A stretch of 64,000 nt of DNA from Rhododendron vialii. Taxonomy: Eukaryota > Streptophyta > Magnoliopsida > Ericales > Ericaceae. The stretch spans positions 5,575,001 to 5,639,000 of the forward strand of contig NC_080557.1 in assembly GCF_030253575.1 (NCBI RefSeq). Direction: 5' to 3'. Under the pieces are notes generated by a model. The model had not been told where the DNA came from and did not search any database. It saw nothing but the letters and a program-made list of their open reading frames with translations. Position numbers and translations under genes: made by a program. Below, piece after piece: positions 44,526-56,199 of the stretch (positions are counted from its first letter, which is position 1; each line of letters opens with the position of its first letter).

Positions 44526-45349
44526 AACTCACACTATGCCTTGAAGTGGACTTGAATCGCCACGCTCTTTATATAGCACGATATTTTGAATATCGTGTGT
44601 CTTGTACAATTTTTCCATCAACACATCTTCCAAGTAATTTAAGTATATTCCAACAATATGATAATTTATCAATGCTCAGATCATCCATGAAAAAAGCTTA
44701 GTTTGATCTGGTAACCGTCGTCGTCACATATTATTGTAGTCGTGTACGATCTTGCCTTCTAAACAAACAATTATGGACAAGTTCTTGAATCCAGCCCAAA
44801 GAGTATTGAAATAGGCAAAATTAAGTCAACCTCATATTGATATCATCATGGTATTTGACATTATGGGCTTGGCTTAATAGGATTTTCTTTGCGATCTCAA
44901 ATTTTTGTAACCCCACCTAGGTCCAACCATCCAGAAAATGATACCTGGCAAAATATTTCTCTTGGTTTAACATCATAAAGTAAGTAGTAATGAAATCAAG
45001 CTAACGAGGAAGAGGGGTCTTTATAAAATCGTGTATGATCTTGGAAAAAGATCGGAAAAGACATTCATTCTCATATAGATGGTCTTTTTCGTTGTCGAAC
45101 ATTTTCTACTTTGATCTATATTTTTTTACTTTTCAATTTCTCTCATTGAGAAGAAATTTTTCTTTTAAAAATTGGACTTGAACCTTGTAAAAATTAAAAG
45201 AAAATAACAAAAAAATCGTGCCGAAAAGTGACAGAAAAGTGACAAAAATAGTTAGTTAAGTCGAAGGCCCCAAAAATACTCACAGGGCCATAAGAATTCT
45301 ATAATGGGCCTGGCTTTGGGATCATTGGACCAGGGTGTGTTAGAAAGTT

Positions 45350-45733
45350 GGTCCAACACACACACACACATATACACAAATTATTAAGTGAGGGATCCCT
45401 CACTTTGTTAAAATGCGGGACTTTCATTTCTCGATCAAATTTTGAAAATCCGAACCGTTCAATGTGTGCAGAACGTGATTTTAAGGGTCCTCGCCAGAAA
45501 TCAGCCAAAAAAATGACCGGGAAGGGCTTCATCCGAGCAGTTTTTTTTGAACCGTTCAATGAAAACTGCTCGGATGAAGCCCTTCCCGGTCATTTTTTTT
45601 TGATGATTTCTTACGGGGACCCTTAAAATCATGTTCTGATCACTTTGAGCGGCTCGGATCATCGAAATTCAATCGGGAAGGAGAGTCCCGCATTTAAAAA
45701 AAATGCCGGATCCCTCACCGGAACCCGACTGTA

Positions 45734-45790
<57 letters not shown>
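45350..45790. mobile_element. Large foldback element bounded by microsatellites
   Basis: GTGAGGGATCC at 45388 is inverted at about 45709-45719, and the arms pair inward. The inner arms (45507-45545 and 45562-45600, TGACCGGGAAGGGCTTCATC and its inverse) are perfect over about 37 bp, around a loop with GAACCGTTCAATG. The outer edges are (CA)n on the left (about 45356) and (GT)n(AT)n on the right (45735-45788), which also pair. Transcription would give a long hairpin RNA. Confidence 0.8.
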
Positions 45791-45849
45791 GGTCAAACGG
45801 AAAATGTCCAACATTTTTTTTAATGCTTAATCCAAATGAGAGAAACTTA

Positions 45850-46085
45850 TTCACGGCTCCACTGTGAACAAGTTTTTTACAGCAGTAATCAAAGCAACCA
45901 ATCGCGATCGTTCAAAAGTCTTAGGGATGATTTGGATGTTAATGAAATTTTTCCGAGAAAGAGTTAACTTTTCTGGGAAAGAGTCTCTCAGAAAAGTTTT
46001 ATTAACCTCCGGACCGTCCAGAACTCCAGAACACTTTTGAACGGTAGTGATTGGCTCCGTAAACAACTATTCACGGTTCTACCGT
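45850..46085. mobile_element. Foldback MITE
   Basis: TATTCACGGCTCCACTGTGAACAA and CCAATCGCGATCGTTCAAAAGT on the left are inverted on the right (ACTTTTGAACGGTAGTGATTGG, then ACTATTCACGGTTCTACCG). About 235 bp, non-coding. Confidence 0.65.
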
Positions 46086-46284
46086 TAAAAAAAGATTTTC
46101 TCTTGAGTCCAACCTTTGATGGATCCAATCCAAGAGCAACGTGGGACTTGGTGAGATAGTTTCAAAATCATATTTTTGCACCAATAAATTACGAGGTTTT
46201 GCATCAATTAGGGTTACTTATGATTCACCTCCCAGAAATTACAATCACTGATATGTCTTTTAGTCCAACTCCACCGGGAGCTCT

Positions 46285-46700
46285 CTGATTAAAATGTGGA
46301 GATTAAATTCTTTCTTACCATGGCCTTTTTCGGTCCTACCGTGTACTTATTGTTGATCTGAACCGTTCATCTTGTAGATTCACATAATAGTGTATCCATG
46401 AGAAAAATAAACTTGATCGGACATCAATAGGAGTATCAAAAATTGAATTTTGCTTTGTAAAATAGAAAGTTAATCTTTATTATTATTGACAGAAATCAGA
46501 TCGTCTATTTTATAAATCAAAATTCAAATTTTGATATATTTAGCGACTTTCGATGAAGTTGATTTTTTGCATGTCAATACTATACTACGGGTCTTATAAT
46601 ATGAACGGTTCAGATTACAATAATCGATGCTCGGTGGGACCCATAATGGACGGTGGTGGAAAAATGAGATTTTACACCGACGGTGGATAGAATTTATTCT
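46285..46700. mobile_element. MITE, fuller copy of the family at 2255
   Basis: The interior is nearly the same as 2290-2520. The right end (GACGGTGGATAGAATTTATTCTCT) is the inverse of the left-end type (GAGATTAAATTCTTTCC). The element is about 415 bp with no ORF. Confidence 0.65.
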
Positions 46701-47239
46701 CTAAAATGTGTACGATATGCACCCACTTGAATTGTTTTGAATTCATTGCATTTTTCATGAACAATCATTCTAAAACCACGGCCACTAACTAGATGTGTGT
46801 GGAGTCCGCACTCTTGTGAGTTTGGGTATATAATAGGGGGTAAATGATTGTGATTCTAGCATTTTTGTTATGCAATCCGTAACATCAGTTTTGAAGTCAT
46901 AACTTCTGCATAGCAATTCGTAATGTTCAGACAAATTTTGAGCATTTTTCTTAGTTCAGTAGTACTAACATTTTTCAGAAGTACCAAATGTGTTTCCCAT
47001 ACAAATCAAGTACAATACATTTGTGCTGCTTTTACTGCTCTTATTTCCTTTGTCCTCCATTTTTCTCCAAAACTCAATATTTTCTTCAACGGCATTTGTT
47101 TCCGAGAGCCAATTAATGGTGGATTGGAGGTTTTGCATGTGCAGGAGTGTAATCTATCACTTCTACATGCGAATCCCTTTCTCCCGTCACACTTCTTCTG
47201 CTTTTCACGTTCTCTTCGATTCCATCAATGTTCTCTGTT

Positions 47240-47830
47240 ACAATATATATATATATATAGGGAACGACTTCGGTGTCCCCGGTCATTTTGGGGACACCAT
47301 AATTTTTGGTATAACAAAATCATTACAAGCATAACCAAACCAATTATATGTATAACCAAGCCATAACAAGGCATAACCAAGGCATAACCAAAACTCCGAT
47401 CCAACGGTTGAGATTGTGCCACGCATGCCAGTTTGACCAAAAAAAACCGGTCAAACTGGTCACCCTAACAGGTCATCCTATTTGGCATAACAAAACCACT
47501 AAATAGCATAACAAGTAAACCCAAAAAGGCATAACAAGTGAATTTAATGGCATAACATGAGTATAACATTTCCTAAACAAGTATAACATTAACCCAAAAT
47601 AGGCATAACAAAACCATTAAATGACATAATTGTTGAGTTATAACCATGTGGGCATAACATAAACCATTGAAAAGCATAACAAAAAACCAATAACAAGTAT
47701 AACAAAAACCATAAAAGGCATAACAAAAAGCAAAAAGTAAACGAAGCATAATATGACCACATAAAAGCATAACAATAACCTCTAAAAGGTATAACAACAA
47801 CCTCTAAAACCATAACAATACCCACCTGTC
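47240..47830. repeat. GCATAAC-motif array
   Basis: After an (AT)n run and GGGAACGACTTCGGTGTCCC come about 22 copies of (G)(C/T)ATAAC(A/C)A at irregular 12-35 bp spacing up to about 47820, all in one orientation. There is no ORF. Such regular short motifs resemble subterminal transposase-binding repeats; the element's ends are not identified. Confidence 0.7.
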
Positions 47831-47989
47831 ATTTTTTCATTTATTTTTTTATTTGAAAATGTTTAACCATGGTTAAGTGGGAAAAAATTTTTAAATGTAA
47901 ATGTGTCTTGCGATTTTGTTCAACAATAAAATGTAATGGACCTCAATAAATCATTTATTTTAATAATCAAGGCCGTTAATTTGGTTGTT

Positions 47990-49120
47990 CTTGTTGATTT
48001 TGTTATTTATGAAAATTTTGGGCTCCATCTGGATTATGAAACTCTTTGATTGGTACAAAAATTCAACATAAGAATGATAACTTATGTCCGATAAAGTTTG
48101 TAAAGATAAGCAATTTACTTATTTTTTTTTTGCAAGAATGATCTAATCTCTCTTACGGAAATGATAGACGGTTCCGATTTTTAAAAAATTGATCAAGCGG
48201 TCATCGAGTTGTGAATTATAGGACTTTAATACCTACGTAAGCATCGAATGTGTTCCAATCATGTGGTTGCCGACATTCAATCATCACTAAAGTTGGCGAA
48301 AAATATAGAATCGATAAGATGTGCAATCTTAACGGTTTAGATCGGTCATCAGAAAAAATTATTGAATAGCTTCCTTTAAAATCTATATATTGAATTTCAT
48401 TGTTTCCAAACTAAGGTCTTATGCTTTTGTGTAATGTACAATACTCATACTATTGCAACACAATCAAAATGATCGATACCGTTCAGTTTGTTTTGATTGG
48501 TGTTTTAATTGTTCTCGTAAATTTTTGGGACTACCAGATTTAGAAAGCCCTTTTATTGGAACGTAGAATCATTATTATAATGACATTTTACATCCGATCA
48601 AGTATGTATTGATAAGAAATTTAATTCATTTTTGGCAGAAGTATTCTAATCTTTGTTACGTAAAGTATAGACGGTCCCGATTCGGAAAAAAATAGCCAAG
48701 GCGGCCCAAGAGTGGTGCAGTATGGGACTTTAACGCTTCTGGAAGCACCAAATGTATTCCGATTATGTGGTTGTCGACATCCGATTATCACCGATTTTGG
48801 TGACAATGATTAAATAAACAAGATGTTAAATCCCATCGGTTTAGATCGAGCATTTGAAAATAAATTAGTTGCCAACCACCTTTAAAATCTATACATTACA
48901 CTTTTTTTATTATGAACCAAGATCTTGTGCTGTAGTCTAATGTACAGTAGTCACACGACCGCATCACTATCACGACGATCGATACCGTTAATTTTATTGT
49001 ACTTGTTTTAATCATTCTCATAAAATTTTGGGTCTAACGGATTTTGAAAACTTTTTCATCGGAATGCAGATTCAATATTGTATGTTCGATTTTCCGATTA
49101 TGTATGCAATTGGTCCCACC
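47990..49120. repeat. Tandem repeat with a unit of about 505 bp
   Basis: Two diverged units (about 47990-48494 and 48495-48999) and the start of a third share, in order, ATTTTGGG...AAA(C/G)(C/T)CTTT, TAGACGGT(T/C)CCGATT, GGACTTTAA, ATGTGGTTG(C/T)CGACAT, and AAAATCTATA. It is non-coding. Frames around 49028-49253 lie in the third unit. Confidence 0.75.
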
Positions 49121-49466
49121 CATACAAGGAGAATCCCCCAAAATTTTGAAATCAAACTTTTTTACGGCAAAAATTTTGGGATTCGGATCCTCTATGAGGA
49201 TTTCTCTGTTAGGATCATGTGATGCTTTTAATATGGAGCTGCCAACACATTAATGAGAAGATCGAAGGGCCCAAAACAACTCATCTTTCTTTTTGACAGA
49301 ACACGCTGCTGTAGGGAATAATTGTCTACCGGAAAAAAAACCCTACGTCCTAATCTTCTTCTTCTCCGTCGCTCTCAGTCCATCGCTCTCAGTAAGTGTA
49401 TCTCCGTCGCTCTCAGTAAGTGTAACTTGCATCTTGACTTACGTTTCATCGCTGGTTTGATTTATC

Positions 49467-49678
49467 CAGAATTTGGAGGTGTTTCCTGAAGACAAGGCTA
49501 TTAGTGAAGATGGGTCAGCTGAGGCAGGAGGATCTACTCGGAGTTTCAAGCTCTTTGGGAAGAATGTGCTAGTCAAAGATTCTAACAAGCCAAGTGAGGC
49601 ATTTTGTGATTTGGCTTACATTTGTGAGAAAGGAGTGAACTTATCAGGTGGACAGAGAGCTCGTCTTGCTCTGGCCAG
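49467..49678 (+). pseudogene. Chimeric exon: clock-MYB-like plus ABCC-like fragments
   Basis: An open exon sits between TTTATCCAG and GCCAG|GTAAGA. Its first half reads STRSFKLFGKNVLVKDSNKP, close to the FKLFG-VLV-DS motif of LHY/REVEILLE-type MYB proteins. The second half reads ICEKGVNLSGGQRARLALAR, the ABC signature region of ABCC (MRP) transporters. The two have no natural reason to be joined. Neither has the rest of its gene nearby. A short repeat of GCTCGTCTTGCTCTGGCCAG follows at about 49701. Probably gene fragments captured by a transposon (Pack-MULE or Helitron type). Confidence 0.6.
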
Positions 49679-49739
49679 GTAAGATCCTAAATCCAAACTG
49701 CTCGTCTTGCTCTGGCCAGGTAACCATTGCTACTGTAAA

Positions 49740-51680
49740 TAGGGTTTCGTAGGGTTTTTTTCATTTTCCTGCCACTTTTTTTTGGTTTCTTTGTTCATTA
49801 GAATAGTTAGGGTTCTCCTGCAATTCATCTGAATAGTTTTGTACGGCCGTGTGTTTCGATCTTTGGGGCTACGTGGTAGGAATATTTGTGGTATCAAACG
49901 CGTGATGATACAAATGCACATGTGCTCGAGCACACACTACCTCCACGGGCAGGGGATTGTTTTTTTTGAGTATTGGTTTCTAATAATTGGTTATTCCATA
50001 GAGTTTGCTACTGTTTCACTTCCTTCTATGGCTGAACTGTGATGAATGTATTTGTTACGCAAGAATTGGACTTTTGTGTTCCACTGTGTTTGGAATTGAA
50101 ATTTTGAATTAGGTTGAGCTATTTGTTACAACATTATGCAGTTCTCTACATGGGAACTAGTAACTCCAAATCCCTCGGTGCTACTACCATTCCCGGCTTT
50201 TAGAATTTCAGCAATAGGCAAATGGTTTGGATGAAAGTTCCCCATCTCTTTCTACAATTTCGGCTATGCAGTTGATTTGCCTATTCCATGTAGGTTTGGT
50301 ATCATTTTGAGTAGTTATTTGATAGGAATAGTTATGATGGTGCCTGGCAAGAGGTTTTGAAGGGTGAATGTATCAGGAACATCACTTGCTTTGATGGCCT
50401 GTAATTTGTAAGTGGTTTCCAATGCAACGGCAGGAGCCACGATTCTAAATGCGCAACATTTGAGTTTCAGTGCACAGTTGTGTAATTCACTTTTACATTA
50501 GCCATACATAACTTACGGTCTTGACCAGTATTATAAATATTACGATTTTGATCATCGCAGTTGGTTAAAAAAAACGATACAAAGATGATCCAAAAGGAGG
50601 GATTAGTCCCTACAAGGGGCGGTAGAGGAGTTCCTTTGTAGAATGCCAGGGACTGCCCAGAAGTGGGAAGCAACTGCAGAATTGCAAACCAAACATTAGA
50701 AGATTAAATAAGATTAAATACCCTTTTTCTTCTTCTCTCTCATTTTAGAACTCATTCTTATCTCTCCATTCTCTATCATCTGCAATTCATATATTGTTAG
50801 GTCACATACTGTTACCAACACTCCTCATAGCTTGACCAAAGAAGTATATTCCACAATGGTTGGAAAATGCATGCTGCTGCGAAAAATTCTCAATACTGCG
50901 ACACTAATAATCAGAGAATGTATAGCAAAACTTTTGGGAATCTTTCACCGTAACTAGAGAACGCAATTGCTATTGAAAAAAACATGGATTTGCACACTTT
51001 GATTGTTTTTTTGAGTATTGGTTTCAACTTGAGGTTGGATGCAATCCGGTCGTGAGTTGGGCATTCAATTGCTATTGAAAAAAACATGCCCAGATTTTAA
51101 TGGAGTGGGTTGTCTCTTTGTCGCAAACTTGGAAAGACTGAAATAAGAAAAGTTTTAACAACTTGAATTCTAATGTTTACTCTAGCTACACGAACATCAT
51201 TGCCTATGCCTCTAAAATGAATGAGGCATTCAAGTCCCTTCTTCACAATGTGGTAATATATTTAGTTACCACTTTGAGCTTCAAGGATTTCCACACTTTG
51301 AGTAATCCTAGAAACTTACATTTGGAGATGAAATGCTTTGTTACCATTATGTTTTATCATATGTAGGCAGATGGTTATTTCTTTTTGCTAACTTTTGAGA
51401 ATGTCACTAAAAGATTTGATCTCCATCCAGTTTATTAGGAAGGGGTAGCCCTAAGGCACGAGCAAGAAGGTCCATTCGGGACTATTCAATTCTTTGTAGC
51501 TATAAGGGTGTTTAATAACTAGTGACTCATGCCACTAGCATGTCCTTGCACTAAATAGGGATTCTATTTCCAATTGAAGTTGTACGATTCCATTTCCAAT
51601 TGATGATTAAACATTTTAAGCTGATTACATTTTCATCTCGATATTATGTTTGATTGTAACACGGCCATGATGAATTATGT
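49740..51680. other. Upstream region of the HMG/Ulp1-like gene
   Basis: Leader-like sequence with an AT-rich body. The phrase 'attgttttttttgagtattggtttc' occurs at about 49957 and 51003, and 'caattgctattgaaaaaaacatg' twice near 50965-51090. No domain-bearing frame is visible. Unseen 5' exons of the gene at 51690 could lie here. Confidence 0.4.
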
Positions 51681-51689
51681 ATTTTCAGC

Positions 51690-54600
51690 ATGACAGACGA
51701 GATCATTCAGAAGTATGCTTTGAAAGGAAGGGTGCCATCGGCCTTCATTCTATATAAGTATTCCTTGTTAATGAAAATTTAATTCATTTAACACTGATTT
51801 GGTGTTTAATTATGTATTTTCCTATGACAATGTTTGACTACTACTTTATGTTTGTGCAAGTAGCAATGAAACCATAGCCAATCTAAAAGATGCTGGTACC
51901 TTAATAACAAATCAGGTAAAATTATAATTTTAACTTAACATTTTGTCATCTAATTGCATCTATTTGATCTAATGTTGATGATGACGAATGATCATTGGTG
52001 CATGATTTGGTACGTATTGCAGACGAAGAGGGACATTGGTGAGCAATGGAAAAACCTGTCGAACGAACACAGGCAAAAGTACAAAGATTTGGCTGAGTTG
52101 GCCAAAGAGGAACTCACCAAGCATAAAGCTGTACTTCCGCCAAAACCCAAAAAAGTGAGTACAAATTGTTGGAACTTGTCTAGGTGAACATGATTTGACC
52201 TGATTTTGGAATGCCAACTTATTTGATGATGTTTGTTAAATTTGCAGAAAAAGATACAGAACCGTATTTCCTTAAAGTCCATCATTCGAATAGTACAAAA
52301 GTTAAGCCCAGATCAACGTCGTGCTGTTCAGCTTATTGGGTTGGGTGGAATATTAGAATTGAGGTGTACGGCTCTTAACCATCCGCTATGTAATTGGTTG
52401 GTGCATAAATTTGATCCTGTTTCTCGTTCACTTACTGTTCATGGGCAGACATTCCTTCTCACTGATTCCCATGTTCATGAGTGCTTGGGCATTAATGCAC
52501 AAGGCAACCTTATTGAGTTGGAGGGAAATACGTCGGTAGAATTTTCAGAAGTTTATACAAACCTTGGAATGACGAATGGGGTAGTCCAACTGAAAGAGTT
52601 GAGAGAGTACTTGGAGAAAACGGAGGAAGTAGATGATGTTTTCAAGAGGAAATTTGCCTTGTACATCTTGGGATGTTTTTTATGCCCAACCACAAAGTCG
52701 GGTGTTACTCGATCCCTTATTAATGTTGTTAGTGATGTTGCGGCAATGGCCAATCAGAATTGGGCGAACCTAACCCTAGACTTCTTATGCAAGGGTATAC
52801 TGGACCAACGCAATAAGGATCATGCACAACCAAGCGGGTGCCTATTCCTCCTGGTGGTAGGTATTGAGTGATTCTGCATTAACGCATTTCATATTCCTTA
52901 TTTCACTTTGGTTATTTATTTGTTATGCATTATTACTTTAATTGTCTCATAATGCAGGTTTTCTACTTGGATCGTGTCTCTCCAAGGCCTATAGTTATGC
53001 CTTATGTTCGAAAATTCCCTTCTTTGCTTGCTTGGGGTGATTCTGAAATTAAGAGTGTCTTGCATCGGTTTGACCAAATTGGAGGTTATGACAGGGAGGG
53101 AGTGGTGGTTCATTTTACACTAGAGGAAAAAAAAAGTGGCAATGAAGGCGGTATGTCCCAAATTTCAACTGGAGATGTAACTGTGATGACAAATACTCTT
53201 GCAACTATAGCAGGTCTTTTGTTGCGTCAAAATATATTAATGGCGAAGCACTTTGGCTCTGAAACGCCTTCTAAGCTACAACCACAAATCGGTCAAGAAA
53301 TGGACCTAAACAATGTCCACCTTCAAGGAGAATTCTCTGCCCTCCTCGCGGGAGTACATGCATGTGAAACTTCAACACCGAACTTGTTTCAAACCCCTGA
53401 TCCTGCACTCAACCAATCATCCAAGGCTGTCTCAACAAATCCATGGCTAGCCAGCCACCTTAGCGCTGAAACACCTTCTAAGCTGGAACCACAAACAGCT
53501 CAAGAAATGGACCCGAACCATGTCCGCCTTGAAGGAGTATCTTCTCCCCTTCTCACGCAAGTGCATACATGTCAAAGTTCAAGTCCGAACTTGTTTAAAA
53601 CCCTTGATCATGGCTCTAAAATACCGTCTCCGCTGCAACCACAAACGACTCAAGAAATGGACTTGAACCAAGTCCACCATTCAGGAGAATCCTCTCCCCA
53701 ATTAACGGGAGTACACAAAAGTGAAACCTCAATACCCAACCAGTTTAAACCTCCCGATCCCAACCAGTTTGATCAATATAACATGGGGACTGACACTCGA
53801 AAGAGGAGGATACAATTTGAGGTGGATGAGATTCTAGTTTTACCTTCAGCAATATCGGACTTTAAGTCACGCGGTGGTTTGAGTAGAGGTACCGACACTC
53901 GAAAGAGGAAGATACAACAGGACATGGATATGGCTGTATGTTCACCTTCACCGGTAAAGGGCTTTAAGTCGCGTGGTGGTTTGAGTAGAGGTAGGAAAAA
54001 AAAGTTGCCGAATGCCAACTATGTCCCGTCTTTCTGTGTTAATGATAATGTGGAAGTGTATGATGAACCACCGCGGTTGCGGCAGCCTAATGAGTTGAAG
54101 AAAAGCCAATTCCAACGTTCCCCCTTTACGAAGGATGGTCTTAAGAAGAGGAACCCTCCTAACAAACAAGCACAAACTCAGTCAACGATTATTGCGGACC
54201 AACATCAAATTGTGGACAACCTGGATGTCAACGTTCCCACTGTATGAATCTTAATATCATTTACATTTATTGTCCTTTGTATACAATGTATTTCCAATTC
54301 ATGATTCTTATATTGTTTTTCCTGTCCAATTAAACAGTTTTGTGGACGCTATGGAAAATTCAAGTCTTTGCAGTTTGCTGGTGTGCAACAGTTGAATCTA
54401 CAAACCAAGGTTACTAGTGATTCCCAATTCCCCTTCTACATTCTAGTATTTAGTCTAACTTGTTTTTCTTTTCTATTTGTTTCTTGTATAGCCGTATTTT
54501 CGAGAAACACCTGATTATGCAAGGAAGTCAACCTCGGTACCCTTAAATGACCTTGAAAAGTTGTTCGCGGCATTCATCTTTGATCCTTGCGATCCATTTA

Positions 54601-56195
54601 CTGGGTACATTTTTCTAATTATGTGTTTTCCTTTGTTTTCCCTTGTAAACTATGAGGATTGTTTTTCATTACCACAATCATTCTTGTAGGGATTCTTACG
54701 TGCATTTGAAATTGTTCTCCATCGAAAGATTTTTTGCAACCCGGTCTGAATTGTGCAGCTTGAAACCCGGAGCATGGATACTAGACACGGTTTGTGTAAA
54801 TATGATTTTGCCACTTGGTTTAAGTTGAAGTATTCAATTTGTTATTACTTTTTGCATTTTAGTCCAATGTGGTTACCTATCATGTATGGTTGTAGATTCT
54901 AAATTTGGTAGCCGTGCAAATGACAAATGCGGAAAGGTTGCTCTATCCAGACAAGCGCCACTTCATGTGGTATTTGCCGGTTACTGTATCAGTGAGTATA
55001 ATTAATTTTCCCTTTGTTTCTTATACTACTGGCATTGTTTTTTATTCCCGTAAATTTGCCTCTTTATTCCCGTAAATTTGCAGAGGCAGATATTAGACAA
55101 TCCCAACCTCAATGATTGTGATTTGAAGAAGTTATGCGGTAGCTACTTTGGAGATACAAATTTTACTGCTGATCTTAGCTCATGCTCTATGGTAAAGTTA
55201 TAAAATGTTGAACTAAGTTAGTACTTTTGCAAATCAATTATAAAATAAGATTTCAATTGGTCTTGAATCATGATTGTTTACCTTTGATCGTAGATATACA
55301 TACCAACAAATGATCGTGGGAGCCACTGGTTTTGCATCAAAATAGACATGGGCATCCATATGGTTTATATTTTTGATTCAAAGCCCGCTACTCGATCCAA
55401 TTTGTTTCGTAAGAAACTGACACAACGAGTGGTATGGCACACCTCGTTTAGACCATGTTTTACGATATGCCCGGTTTGTATTCTAACTACTTGTTTTTAC
55501 GATTAGCTGGAGGGATTACATCGCGCGTTGCACTTCCAATATGGAGAGTTCTATCAGGTTGATGTCACGAAGTTTAATATTGCTAATGTTGAAAAGCAAC
55601 CCTTGCAGCATGAGGAGGACGGGTAATTTATTAAACATAATCTTATGTTAATGCTTGGTATTGGCAATTCAACTACTCTTTTATTTTTTAGGGCTTCACT
55701 TTTATGCCTATGAGACTAATAATTATGAAAATGTATCCCCAACGTATCCGTATCCTTTTTTTTAGGTTTTGCCATATTGCCGTATCCGTATCGTGTCGTA
55801 TCCCGTATCCGTATCTGTGCTTTATAGGTTACTTGTGTTACTAGCGTTTGAAGTGGTTTACTTTATTCCTTTCTGCACATTTTTAGGTATGATTGTGGGC
55901 TATTTGTTATAAAATTCATGCAAGGGTTCAATTTCCCATCCGGTGTACACAAGGTTAGTGCTTGTAAAGTAACATCGTTATGTTGTATTTAACTGGTTGT
56001 GATAGTGTTGGATTTCTAAGCTAGCTTTGGGTTTTGTAGATGGACAATACTGAAAGGCCAAGGTTGTTATTGGAATTGTGTGGTGACAAGAATAATCGGG
56101 ATGCCTTGGAGGTTTTAAAAAAATTTGAGGCATGGAAGGCAGAAAGAGGTAAAACAGGCTTTGTGTACGCAGGTGGTCACGTGATTCGTATATAA
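51690..56195 (+). CDS. HMG-box-like and Ulp1 (C48) protease fusion, transposon-type
   Basis: Fourteen exons with GT-AG ends and consistent phases (51690-51757, 51864-51915, 52023-52154, 52248-52856, 52958-54241, 54338-54409, 54492-54604, 54690-54789, 54896-54991, 55084-55191, 55294-55431, 55507-55622, 55887-55953, 56040-56195) encode 1036 residues. Residues about 12-84 resemble an HMG box (RVPSAFILYK, DIGEQWKNLSNEHRQKYKDL). Residues about 90-320 resemble the plant-mobile/DUF1985-like region of transposon proteins. Exon 5 adds internal repeats and basic KR-rich motifs. Residues about 740-1020 are a C48 cysteine protease: His889 in GSHWFCI, Asp906 in YIFDS and Cys966 in GYDCGLFVIKF are all present. 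Ulp1 enzymes cleave SUMO or related modifiers. Similar proteins are carried by plant MULEs, so this is a transposon gene or a domesticated derivative. It is intact; further 5' exons are possible. Confidence 0.85.
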
Positions 56196-56199
56196 CTAA

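Noticed and set aside
45645-45854. Frames with Val-Cys and Tyr-Ile repeats
   Set aside because: They are translations of (GT)n and (AT)n at the edge of the foldback element.
46923-47366. 147-codon frame with Phe/Ser-rich content
   Set aside because: It runs into an (AT)n tract and the motif array, with no domain and no splice signals that extend it.
47240-47830. CRISPR-like spaced repeat array (GCATAAC motifs)
   Set aside because: The motif is only about 7-8 bp, spacing is irregular, and the genome is a plant. It is kept as a repeat finding instead.
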